Source of the DNA: GCA-2730975 sp964576585
GTDB taxonomy: Bacteria; Verrucomicrobiota; Verrucomicrobiia; Opitutales; Seribacteraceae
Direction: 5' to 3'
Assembly: GCA_964576585.1 (NCBI GenBank)
Contig: CAZNWO010000024.1
Span: 1 to 30,620, forward strand
DNA length: 30,620 bases
Shown: positions 24,499 through 30,620 of the stretch, one piece after another
Position numbering within the stretch: the stretch's first letter is position 1
Layout: each line of letters begins with the position of its first letter
Notes under the pieces: model-generated
Told to the model about the DNA's origin: nothing
The model's input: only the letters and a program-made list of their open reading frames with translations
Databases searched by the model: none
Position numbers and translations under genes: made by a program

Positions 24499-24957
24499 AT
24501 GAGCAAAAGGATAGTTGCTGGAATTGTGAAGGAGGGGCACCAGGTTGCCTCGGGACACGCTTGCGACGAACGTTTCCCCAACGGTACACTCGCCATGCAG
24601 ATTCCCGCGTTTGCAAAAGTCGGGGTCGACCTCTCCCTTTTTCATCGCGGAACCCTCAACGTTTCCATCGCTCCTCATTCCTTTAAGGTCGCCAAGGCTT
24701 GGAAGACCTTACCAAACATCAAATGGAGTCCCGTCATGCCGGCGGAGAACTTCTCGTTCTATCGATGTGGGATCAGAGCCATTGGAAATACGGCTTTTAT
24801 CGGCGGGCTCGTCTATTGGCCTCATCCTTCGACGAAACCGGAGTTCCATCAGGACCCCTCAATCCTTGAGATTCTCGCTCCCTATCTCGATGGCGTGAAA
24901 TATGGATCAGAAGTCGAACTTGAGCTGAATTCGGAGGAAATTGCCGTCATCGGCTAG
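24499..24957 (+). CDS. Riboflavin kinase-like (DUF120-like cradle-loop barrel) protein
   Basis: A 152-residue soluble protein. It has GIVKEGHQVASG near the start, HRGTLNVSIAPHSF with the GTLN element (51-54), and a C-terminal ILEILAPYLDGVKYGSEVELEL (122-143). In archaeal CTP-dependent riboflavin kinase the order is V.SGLG......, GTLN, then EIIAP......GD.V.I. The order and spacing fit, with an insert QIPAFAKVGVDLSLF before GTLN. The Thr and Asn of GTLN bind metal and nucleotide in the archaeal enzyme. Bacteria normally use RibF, so the role here may differ. The start at ATG 24499 has only a weak GAAGAAG upstream. It ends 2 bases before the convergent aldolase/dehydrogenase gene. The resemblance is by eye and could be fold-level only. 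Confidence 0.55.
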   Translation: MSKRIVAGIVKEGHQVASGHACDERFPNGTLAMQIPAFAKVGVDLSLFHRGTLNVSIAPHSFKVAKAWKTLPNIKWSPVMPAENFSFYRCGIRAIGNTAFIGGLVYWPHPSTKPEFHQDPSILEILAPYLDGVKYGSEVELELNSEEIAVIG

Positions 24958-24959
24958 AA

Positions 24960-26936
24960 TCAGATCACCCTTTCCTCCCCTCCGTCGACAGGAACCTGAG
25001 CACCTGTTGTCTTTGAGAAACGAGACCCACAAAGCTCTGCGACAGCATGAGCGACGTCGATTGACGAAACCTCCGTCTTCAGCAGGTTGCGTCGCTTGTA
25101 TTGCTCGACGCTCATGCCGTAAGCCTCCGCTCGCTTGTTAAGGATTTCCGGGCTCCACAACTTGGTGTCAAAAACGGAATTGGGATGAATCACGTTCACA
25201 CGAATACCGTCTACGGCCCACTCCAAGGCCGCAACTCGAGCCAGTTGGGTAAGGGCAGCCTTGGAGGCAGAATACGCAGCCGCGCCGGGACCCGGTGCAG
25301 GCACGTTCTTCGAGCCAACAACAACTACACGACCACCACGGGGCGACAACTTCAGGAAGGGATGGCAAAGCCGAAGCAAACGCTGATTGGCATCGAGATT
25401 AATGGACAAGGTCCGTCTCCAGACTTCGTCGTCCATCTCATCGATTCGCATCGTTGGAGGAAATATCCCCGCATTCAAAACCAATACGTCCAGTCCCCCG
25501 AAAACTTCCACTGCATTGTCCAGGCTCTTTTCAATTGCATCGGGAGCAGCAAGGTCCGCAACAAGATGCAAATAGTCGTCGGAGGATTCGGCGGACTCCA
25601 AGTCGACTCCGGCAACACTGCAACCACGGGACTGGAGAACACCGGCACACGCTCTCCCAATCCCGGAGGCGGCCCCCGTGACAAGGGCAACCTCGCCGGA
25701 AAACTCAGGTGAGCTTCGGGCATTGCCAAGCTTGGCCTGTTCAAGCTCCCAGTACTCCATCCTGAACAGATCCAGTTCCCCGACGGGCTCGTATCCGCCC
25801 AAGGCTTCGGATCGCTCCACGACGTCAAAGGTGTGAAGGGCGATTGCCTCAGCAACGGAGCAATCGCTTGCCTTTCGTCCGGCGGAAAGCAAGCCAAGCT
25901 CCGGGTCGAGAATCAGGCGTGGGGCCGGATCGAGCATGGAAAGCTTTTTGCCGGAAGACGCCGATGCCGAATTCGCCTCAAAGGATTTCCGGTAGTCTTC
26001 AGAATAACGCTTCACGTCACGCCCAGAAAGTGGGGCGGACTTGACCCTGATGACATGATCGGGGGTAGCCGTGCCTCTCTGCTGAGCAGCGACCAGCTGA
26101 GGGTTTTGGGCAAAGGACATGACTCGCCCTGAACGATTGGACTTCAGCAGCATCGGAGTACCTGCAGATAAAGAGATCTCTCTACGCAATTCGGCAACCT
26201 CCAGAAAGTTTTCGGAGAACTCGTTTTCCCTGGTTGAGGGAGGAAGTTCCCAAACTCCTTGAGACCGTAGGTAGTCTTCAGCCAAATCGACTAGGCTGAT
26301 CATCCTTTCGTAGGATTCTCGGGCATCCTTTCCAAAGGAAAAAACTCCGTGCTTCAGCAAAACGATGCCTTCCAAGTCGTCTCGGCCCTCACGCTCCCAG
26401 AGGTCAGAGCAAAACTTGGCGAGATCGTACCCCGGCATAACGTAGGGTACGCATAAAACCCTATTGCCGTAAATCTCACGAATGCGCTCCTCGCCATCGG
26501 AGAGGTTGGTGATCGTCACCACGGCATCCGCATGAGTGTGGTCGACGTACTTGAAAGGAAGACAGGCATGCAGGAGAGTCTCGACCGATGGAACGGGGGC
26601 AGAGGAAAGATTACAACTGAGCTTCAGCTCGTTGACCATCGCAGAGTCGGAAAGCTCATCCAGTTGGAGCAAGCGGAGACATTGCTCCATGTTGACGGCG
26701 GCAAAGCCGGCTGGCCCGATGTCGGCCAAATCCCAACCGCTACCCTTGACGTAAAGCAAATCGACCTGCTCTCCGAACAAATCGGACTCTCGAATCTTCA
26801 CCGAGGTATTCCCGCCGCCGGCAAGGACCAAGGATTCATCAGCGCCCAAAAGTCTGGAAGTGTATACGCGAAGGCCTAGCTCGCCCTCAGCTTCTTCACG
26901 GCGTACCGCCTCATCTTGGTTCCAAAGACTTTTCAT
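24960..26936 (-). CDS. Bifunctional class II aldolase/short-chain dehydrogenase fusion
   Basis: A 658-residue two-domain enzyme. Residues 1 to about 260 are a class II (zinc) aldolase: AGGGNTS (39-45), catalytic Glu in PSVETLLHA (E119), zinc ligands in VDHTHADAVV (H133, H135) and LLKHGVFSFG (H196). After a linker of about 150 residues, residues about 413-658 are an SDR: TGAASGIG (420-427), VLNAG (486-490), and YSASK (555-559), with the usual C-terminal DGG. The arrangement is that of rhamnulose-1-phosphate aldolase/alcohol dehydrogenase fusions, which yield DHAP plus an aldehyde and then oxidise or reduce it. No rhamnose kinase or isomerase is nearby. The ATG overlaps the end of mtnA (ATGA), pointing to cleavage of the isomerase product instead. 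Confidence 0.9.
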   Translation of the reverse strand: MKSLWNQDEAVRREEAEGELGLRVYTSRLLGADESLVLAGGGNTSVKIRESDLFGEQVDLLYVKGSGWDLADIGPAGFAAVNMEQCLRLLQLDELSDSAMVNELKLSCNLSSAPVPSVETLLHACLPFKYVDHTHADAVVTITNLSDGEERIREIYGNRVLCVPYVMPGYDLAKFCSDLWEREGRDDLEGIVLLKHGVFSFGKDARESYERMISLVDLAEDYLRSQGVWELPPSTRENEFSENFLEVAELRREISLSAGTPMLLKSNRSGRVMSFAQNPQLVAAQQRGTATPDHVIRVKSAPLSGRDVKRYSEDYRKSFEANSASASSGKKLSMLDPAPRLILDPELGLLSAGRKASDCSVAEAIALHTFDVVERSEALGGYEPVGELDLFRMEYWELEQAKLGNARSSPEFSGEVALVTGAASGIGRACAGVLQSRGCSVAGVDLESAESSDDYLHLVADLAAPDAIEKSLDNAVEVFGGLDVLVLNAGIFPPTMRIDEMDDEVWRRTLSINLDANQRLLRLCHPFLKLSPRGGRVVVVGSKNVPAPGPGAAAYSASKAALTQLARVAALEWAVDGIRVNVIHPNSVFDTKLWSPEILNKRAEAYGMSVEQYKRRNLLKTEVSSIDVAHAVAELCGSRFSKTTGAQVPVDGGEERVI

Positions 26937-28057
26937 GAGATCGGAATCGATTTTCTCTTCTCGGGAAAAAGGTCCAAGATGGACTCCTTGTTCGCTCGGC
27001 AGATGCCGCGCTCGGTAATCAAGCCATTGACAAGCCGAGCAGGAGTCACGTCAAAGGCGGGATTGTAAGCGGGAGAACCCTCGGGGAGAATCCCAACCCT
27101 CAGTTCCTTTCCGTCGCAAATGCCCTCGACGAATGAAACCTCATCGGGATTTCGTTCCTCGATCGGGACATCCGTCATTCCATCGGGGGTGTTCCAGTCG
27201 AAGGTGGAAGAAGGTAAAGCGACGTAAAACGGAACGCCGCAATCCTTTGCCGCCAAAGCTTTGAGGTAGGTGCCAATCTTATTCGCAACGTCTCCAGTGA
27301 AGGTAGTTCGGTCGGTTCCCGTGATCACAATGTCGACCTTTCCCTTTTGCATAAGGTGACCACCGGCATTGTCCACGATGACCTTGTGAGACACACCATG
27401 ACCGGCGAGCTCCCAAGCAGTCAGCCGAGCACCTTGGTTTCTGGGGCGGGTTTCATCCACCCAGACGTGAATGGGAACGCCGGCATCATGGGCGGCATAA
27501 ACGGGTGCCGTTGCAGATCCATGGTCAACGAAGGCCAGCCAACCGGCATTGCAGTGAGTCAAGACGTTTACGGGCTCTCCCCTTTTTCGCTCGGAGATTT
27601 CACGAATCAGGGCAAGGCCATGCTCCCCAATGGAACGACATGCGGCAACGTCTTCGTCCGCAATCCTCTCGGCCTCTTGTCTTGCTGCGATGAGCTTTTC
27701 GGAAACGCCTTCGGCTTTCGAGACGGTCGAAAGCATCCGATCGACGGCCCACGAAAGGTTGACCGCCGTAGGACGAGCTCCCCGGAGATTCTCCGCAAGC
27801 ACGAGCAGGGACTCCTCGAAATCCTCTGCCTTGATCGACTGATTCACTGCCAACCACATGCCGTAGGCCGCAGTGGCCCCAATGCAGCCTGCGCCTCTCA
27901 CCCACATGTCCTTAATAGCAACCACCACTTCCGCAACGGAGGTTAGTTCGGCAACCTCAAACCTGAATGGCAAGAGTCGTTGATCGATGATGCTGACGAC
28001 TGTCCTTTGGTCGGAAGGCAACCAAACCGTCCGGAAACTTTCTCCGTCAACTTTCAC
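26933..28057 (-). CDS. mtnA: S-methyl-5-thioribose-1-phosphate isomerase family protein (MtnA or DrdI-like)
   Basis: A 374-residue isomerase of the eIF2B-like aldose-phosphate isomerase family. It converts 5-methylthioribose-1-phosphate (or 5-deoxyribose-1-phosphate) to the ribulose-1-phosphate form. The catalytic Cys is in LTHCNAG (C169) and Asp in TGTDR (D249). The phosphate loop is RGAGCIG (54-60), where most MtnA have RGAPAIG; DETRPRNQGARLTAWEL (201-217) is well conserved. Members acting on 5-deoxyribose-1-phosphate (DrdI) are close paralogues, and the sequence alone does not separate them. The start at ATG 28057 gives a normal N-terminus. It overlaps the aldolase/dehydrogenase gene by 4 bases. 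Neither a kinase nor a nucleosidase/phosphorylase is in this window. Confidence 0.88.
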   Translation of the reverse strand: MKVDGESFRTVWLPSDQRTVVSIIDQRLLPFRFEVAELTSVAEVVVAIKDMWVRGAGCIGATAAYGMWLAVNQSIKAEDFEESLLVLAENLRGARPTAVNLSWAVDRMLSTVSKAEGVSEKLIAARQEAERIADEDVAACRSIGEHGLALIREISERKRGEPVNVLTHCNAGWLAFVDHGSATAPVYAAHDAGVPIHVWVDETRPRNQGARLTAWELAGHGVSHKVIVDNAGGHLMQKGKVDIVITGTDRTTFTGDVANKIGTYLKALAAKDCGVPFYVALPSSTFDWNTPDGMTDVPIEERNPDEVSFVEGICDGKELRVGILPEGSPAYNPAFDVTPARLVNGLITERGICRANKESILDLFPEKRKSIPIS

Positions 28058-28146
28058 GACGTAAGATTCAGAGGATGCGAAAATTCAGTCAACATCCAAC
28101 CACCGTGAAAACGGCAAATGCCGTCGAGTCCAAAGGTCGGAGGATT

Positions 28147-28605
28147 TCAAATTTCGACCTCATGGTACTCCAAAGCCCATTCACGCATGAAGCGCACCCT
28201 AGACGGCACCATTTCGTAAACGATGAGATCGGGATTGTCCACGCTGCCCAAATATTGCCTGAGAAGAGGATTCTCACTCCAGATCGACTCCAAGGTTTCC
28301 CTGCAGTCCAGGACTTTTGCCACAGCTGTGATTCGGACTTGATCATGCCCCTTGTCGAGGTAACACAACTCAACCTTGGGGTTGGCCTCGATCTCAGCCG
28401 TCTTTCCGTAAGCCTTGAGGTTCGCCACGAAAACGGTAAATCCAACGGTGCGGACAGGAGATACGGGCCGGAGGCGAGGTTGGTCATCCTCAATTGTGGC
28501 CAAATACGGGAAGCGATCCTCGGCGATTACTCGCAAAGCTTCATCACGAACTTTTTCAGGTGGAAGTGATTCAGGTTCCGGCTTAGGCATAGGGGGAAAA
28601 TCCAT
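28147..28605 (-). CDS. Pyridoxamine 5'-phosphate oxidase family (flavin-binding) protein
   Basis: A 152-residue FMN-binding split-barrel protein of the PPOX-like superfamily. Segments such as DRFPYLATIEDDQPRLRPVSP, TVFVANLKAYGKTAEIEANPKVELCYLD and VYEMVPSRVRFM follow the order of the family's FMN-binding strands. Members are often general-stress proteins or F420/FMN reductases and are not true PdxH. Start at ATG 28605; an in-frame TTG two codons earlier is possible, and no ribosome-binding site is obvious. It is upstream of mtnA on the same strand with an 89-base gap, so co-transcription is possible but not shown. A link of the flavoprotein to the riboflavin-kinase-like gene 3 kb away would be speculation. 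Confidence 0.8.
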   Translation of the reverse strand: MDFPPMPKPEPESLPPEKVRDEALRVIAEDRFPYLATIEDDQPRLRPVSPVRTVGFTVFVANLKAYGKTAEIEANPKVELCYLDKGHDQVRITAVAKVLDCRETLESIWSENPLLRQYLGSVDNPDLIVYEMVPSRVRFMREWALEYHEVEI

Positions 28606-28700
28606 GGACAAAAAGAATCGTCAAGCCTAAGCAAGGGAACCGTCAGCAGTTTGTACCTATCTGTACGAGTTCAGCATTGCTCAACTGGAAAAAGAAAAAT

Positions 28701-28715
28701 TTCCTTTTAAAGGAA
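28701..28715. promoter_or_regulatory. 15-bp interrupted palindrome upstream of the sigma-54 regulator
   Basis: TTCCTTT (28701-28707) and AAAGGAA (28709-28715) are perfect 7-bp arms around one T, 25 bases before the regulator's ATG. It could be an operator. It does not resemble the two G/C-arm repeats downstream of the gene. Confidence 0.35.
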
Positions 28716-28740
28716 GGAATTCACGTCAAAGATTAGAGAG

Positions 28741-30195
28741 ATGGAAAACCTCGGAGACAGCCCAAATTTCTTTCGAGAAAAGGAAATCCTACTTCTGGAG
28801 GACGAGCTTCTCCTGTCAAAGAGAATTACTGCCGTACTGGAAGCTTTCGGGGCTGAAGTCACCCGAGCGGAAAACATCGAGGAGGCAAGGAAGTCACTGG
28901 AGAATCTCGACTTCGACGGAGCGCTCTTCGACCTGAATCTCCCGGACGGCGACAGTCTAGAGCTTCTGAGGGAAGGCAAAGTTCCGGAAAACACGATCGT
29001 TGTCCTCATGACGGGAGAAGGAGGAGTGCGTTCAGCGGTCGAAGCCCTAAGGCTTGGAGCTTCCGACTACTTGGCCAAGCCCTTTGACCTGGAGGAACTG
29101 CCTCTAGTATTTGCTCAGGCTGATGCCCACAGGAGAAAGCAACGAATCCGCGAGCACGATCGAAAGGAAGCGAAAAGAAAGAGCGAAAAGCTCTTCTTCG
29201 ACGGAACCTTCTCCGAAGACCTTGATACGCTCAGAAAAATCCTAGATGCGGACGGGAGGCTCGAAAGCAACCTACCTCCCGTCTTGATCGAGGGTCCCAC
29301 GGGATCGGGGAAATCTACCTACGCCAGATGGATACACGAAAACGGGCCACGCGCTGAAGGTCCTTGGGTAGAGGTGAATTGTTCGGCCATACCGGACAAC
29401 TTGGTCGAATCCGAGCTGTTCGGGCATGAAAAAGGCGCTTTCACCGATGCAAAGGGTGCACGCATAGGACTCTTCGAGGCAGCGGACCAAGGAACCTTGT
29501 TTCTTGATGAACTGGCCAGTCTATCAAATGCAGCCCAAGCGAAAGTGCTGCTGGCAATCGAGGACGGAAAAATCAGGAGGCTGGGAGGAAACAGGGAAAT
29601 CCAAGTGGACGTAAGGGTGATCGCAGCCGCAAACCAAGACCTGCACCAAAGGATTAGGGAAGGCTCGTTCAGGGAAGACCTTTATCATCGACTGGATCTT
29701 CTCAGAATAAGAATCCCTCCTCTCCGGGAGAGAAAAGAAGGAATCATCCTGCTCGCCCAATACTTTCTGCGATCCCTCGCCGCCAAGTACAAGCTTCCCG
29801 AGGCAGAAATCTCCGCCGAGGGCAAGGAGCAACTCCTCAGGCATCCTTGGCCCGGAAACGCACGAGAGCTCTCGCACGAGCTCGAGCGCGCAGTGATCCT
29901 TCATCAAAAGGGTGAGGAATTAACCTTTAACCTGCTTCCCGGAGAAAGTCCTCAAACCGATGAGTCCGACCCAAAAGATCCATCGCACGACTGGCTCAAC
30001 ACCAATTTTCGTTTCCCCTCGAAAGGCTTCGATATCGAAAAAGCAATCCTGAGAATGATCGAGATGGGAATCGATCAATCCTCCGGAAACATCTCGAAAG
30101 CTGCCCGTTTGCTGGGAACCTCCAGAGACTACATACGCTACAGGCTGAAGAAAAAAGAGCCACCGGAAATGGGAAATAATTCCCCGACAACCTGA
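28741..30195 (+). CDS. Sigma-54-dependent response regulator (NtrC family), orphan
   Basis: A 484-residue activator with three domains. Receiver, residues about 13-125: acidic pair E20/D21, phospho-acceptor D64 in LFDLNLPDG, T91 and K113. AAA+ sigma-54 activation domain, about 152-400: Walker A GPTGSGKS (185-192), the sigma-54 contact loop GAFTDA (232-237, usual GAFTGA), Walker B GTLFLDE (251-257), and HPWPGNARELSHELERAV. C-terminal Fis-type helix-turn-helix, about 440-475: SGNISKAARLLGTSRDYIRYRLKK. No histidine kinase is adjacent. The start at ATG 28741 follows TTAGAGAG. A -24/-12 promoter and a pair of inverted repeats lie at and just after its 3' end, pointing to the next gene as a target. 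Confidence 0.95.
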   Translation: MENLGDSPNFFREKEILLLEDELLLSKRITAVLEAFGAEVTRAENIEEARKSLENLDFDGALFDLNLPDGDSLELLREGKVPENTIVVLMTGEGGVRSAVEALRLGASDYLAKPFDLEELPLVFAQADAHRRKQRIREHDRKEAKRKSEKLFFDGTFSEDLDTLRKILDADGRLESNLPPVLIEGPTGSGKSTYARWIHENGPRAEGPWVEVNCSAIPDNLVESELFGHEKGAFTDAKGARIGLFEAADQGTLFLDELASLSNAAQAKVLLAIEDGKIRRLGGNREIQVDVRVIAAANQDLHQRIREGSFREDLYHRLDLLRIRIPPLRERKEGIILLAQYFLRSLAAKYKLPEAEISAEGKEQLLRHPWPGNARELSHELERAVILHQKGEELTFNLLPGESPQTDESDPKDPSHDWLNTNFRFPSKGFDIEKAILRMIEMGIDQSSGNISKAARLLGTSRDYIRYRLKKKEPPEMGNNSPTT

Positions 30196-30215
30196 AAATC
30201 CGGGGAATATTCCCC
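30171..30215. promoter_or_regulatory. Paired inverted repeats, candidate enhancer sites for the sigma-54 activator
   Basis: Two related sites: GGGAAATAATTCCCC (30171-30185) and a perfect 14-bp palindrome GGGGAATATTCCCC (30202-30215). Their right halves (ATTCCCC) are 30 bases apart, about three helical turns. They lie about 115-155 bases before the expected transcription start, a normal enhancer distance for NtrC-type activators. The first site is inside the last codons of the regulator. A CCTGAAAA is repeated at 30191 and 30214. Not a terminator: no T run follows. Confidence 0.6.
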
Positions 30216-30301
30216 TGAAAACCAGTTTCAGTAATCTTGAATCGAGCATCGAAAAGAATTTAAATAGTTTATAATTAGTTACTTAAGACAAGAATCAAAA
30301 G

Positions 30302-30317
30302 TGGCGCAAAGTTTGCA
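30302..30317 (+). promoter_or_regulatory. Sigma-54 (-24/-12) promoter
   Basis: TGGCGC (30302-30307) and TTGCA (30313-30317) match the sigma-54 consensus TGGCAC-N5-TTGCW. The GG (30303-30304) and GC (30315-30316) are separated by exactly 10 bases, as required. Transcription would start near 30328, only about three bases before the ATG at 30331. Confidence 0.82.
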
Positions 30318-30330
30318 AAAGTTACAAACT

Positions 30331-30620
30331 ATGAAAAAGAAGTTTATCATATACCTGATCGGCGGAATAATCGGAGTCGGTTCCTTTGCTCAACCTCAAG
30401 ATCGTAAGCGCGGTCCACATGCGCCCAAGGCCACCCAATCCGACAGGCTGGAGGCATTCGGCAAGAGCTTGAAGGATGCAGTCGCCGCAGGCAAATTGAC
30501 CGAAAAAGAAGCTCATGCCAAATGGGCTGCGGTTACCAAGGGCAAGGACTCGAAGAAGCCTGCTCTCCGGAAGAAGGAACCTCCAAAAGGCAAAAAGCCT
30601 CTCCCGATTTTTAAGCGCCC
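30331..30620 (+). CDS. Small secreted lysine-rich protein, 3' end beyond window
   Basis: At least 96 residues before the window ends. The first 20 are a clear signal peptide (MKKKFIIYLIGGIIGVGSFA, cleaved before QPQDRK). The mature part is basic, with a predicted helix RLEAFGKSLKDAVAAGKLTEKEAHAKWAAV and then a Lys/Pro-rich tail (KGKDSKKPALRKKEPPKGKK). No domain is recognised; short helical 'AGKLTEKEA.AKW' segments occur in some small exported proteins of PVC bacteria as I recall. No ribosome-binding site is present, because the sigma-54 promoter places the transcript start almost at the ATG. It is the likely target of the upstream activator. Function unknown. Confidence 0.75.
   Translation, partial: MKKKFIIYLIGGIIGVGSFAQPQDRKRGPHAPKATQSDRLEAFGKSLKDAVAAGKLTEKEAHAKWAAVTKGKDSKKPALRKKEPPKGKKPLPIFKR

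Noticed and set aside
24960..26936. Rhamnose catabolism as the role of the aldolase fusion
   Set aside because: No rhamnose isomerase, kinase, mutarotase or transporter is present; the coupled gene is an MtnA-type isomerase. Kept only as an alternative.
28075..28569. A 164-codon plus-strand frame over the PPOX gene
   Set aside because: Antisense shadow; the minus-strand protein matches the PPOX family along its length.
30202..30215. The GGGGAATATTCCCC palindrome as the terminator of the regulator gene
   Set aside because: It has no loop and no T run, and a related second copy lies in the coding end, which fits protein binding better.
1..30620. CRISPR array, prophage, insertion sequence, tRNA or integrative-element border
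   Set aside because: No regularly spaced repeats, transposase, integrase or tRNA-like sequences were seen on either strand; the only long repeat is the artefact at gap 2.

Overview
This is a scaffold window from a Gram-negative bacterium, most likely a marine or environmental Verrucomicrobiota (PVC group) member. That rests on family content rather than on any marker gene: a WPGWRGPRGDG-type PQQ-repeat protein beside a DUF1080 protein, two Pal-like lipoproteins with a GHCDWKG/GYCDWKG motif, an NHL-propeller lipoprotein, a fused class II aldolase/short-chain dehydrogenase, and outer-membrane and lipoprotein genes throughout. Two 100-N gaps show it is a joined metagenome or draft assembly. No tRNA, rRNA, CRISPR array, insertion sequence or prophage was seen. 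Coding density is very high and no gene-free stretch reaches 300 bases.

Layout. 1-1.65 kb, minus: a LmbE/PIG-L deacetylase (cut by the window edge) behind an aldehyde dehydrogenase. 1.8-4 kb, plus: a secreted PQQ-repeat propeller (cut by gap 1) and a secreted DUF1080 protein. 4-7.1 kb, minus: DapA-like lyase, NAD-binding epimerase-like protein, and a two-domain CbiX-like protein. 7.2-8.4 kb, plus: tandem Pal-like lipoproteins. 8.4-12.4 kb, minus: M20 dipeptidase, M48 lipoprotein peptidase, and purH. Gap 2 inside purH is an assembly artefact flanked by an exact 55-bp duplication. 12.5-17.1 kb, plus: a compact apaG / beta-CASP nuclease / rph operon, followed by a porin and a FecR-domain protein ending in CxxCH, closed by a hairpin terminator. 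17.2-18.1 kb, plus: three small membrane proteins (zinc ribbon, minimal MotA-like, 44-residue single-span). 18.2-20.4 kb, minus: a GH13 debranching-type enzyme. 20.5-23.3 kb, plus: mnmA, a flagellin-like protein, a zinc-ribbon miniprotein and an RraA-like protein. 23.3-24.4 kb, minus: an NHL lipoprotein. 24.5-25 kb, plus: a riboflavin-kinase-like (DUF120-like) protein. 25-28.6 kb, minus: a PPOX protein, mtnA and the aldolase/dehydrogenase fusion. 28.7-30.6 kb, plus: an orphan sigma-54 response regulator, then a clear -24/-12 promoter and a small secreted basic protein.

How genes work together. Four groupings stand out. (a) mtnA overlaps the aldolase/dehydrogenase fusion by 4 bases, which fits a compact version of the DHAP shunt for 5-methylthioribose or 5-deoxyribose. 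(b) The sigma-54 activator gene, paired inverted repeats and a spacing-perfect -24/-12 promoter precede a secreted protein, forming what looks like a self-contained circuit with a nearly leaderless transcript. (c) A flagellin-like protein and a shortened MotA-like protein occur here without other flagellar genes. (d) A beta-CASP nuclease is translationally coupled to RNase PH. All functional calls come from reading motifs by eye; no database search was run.
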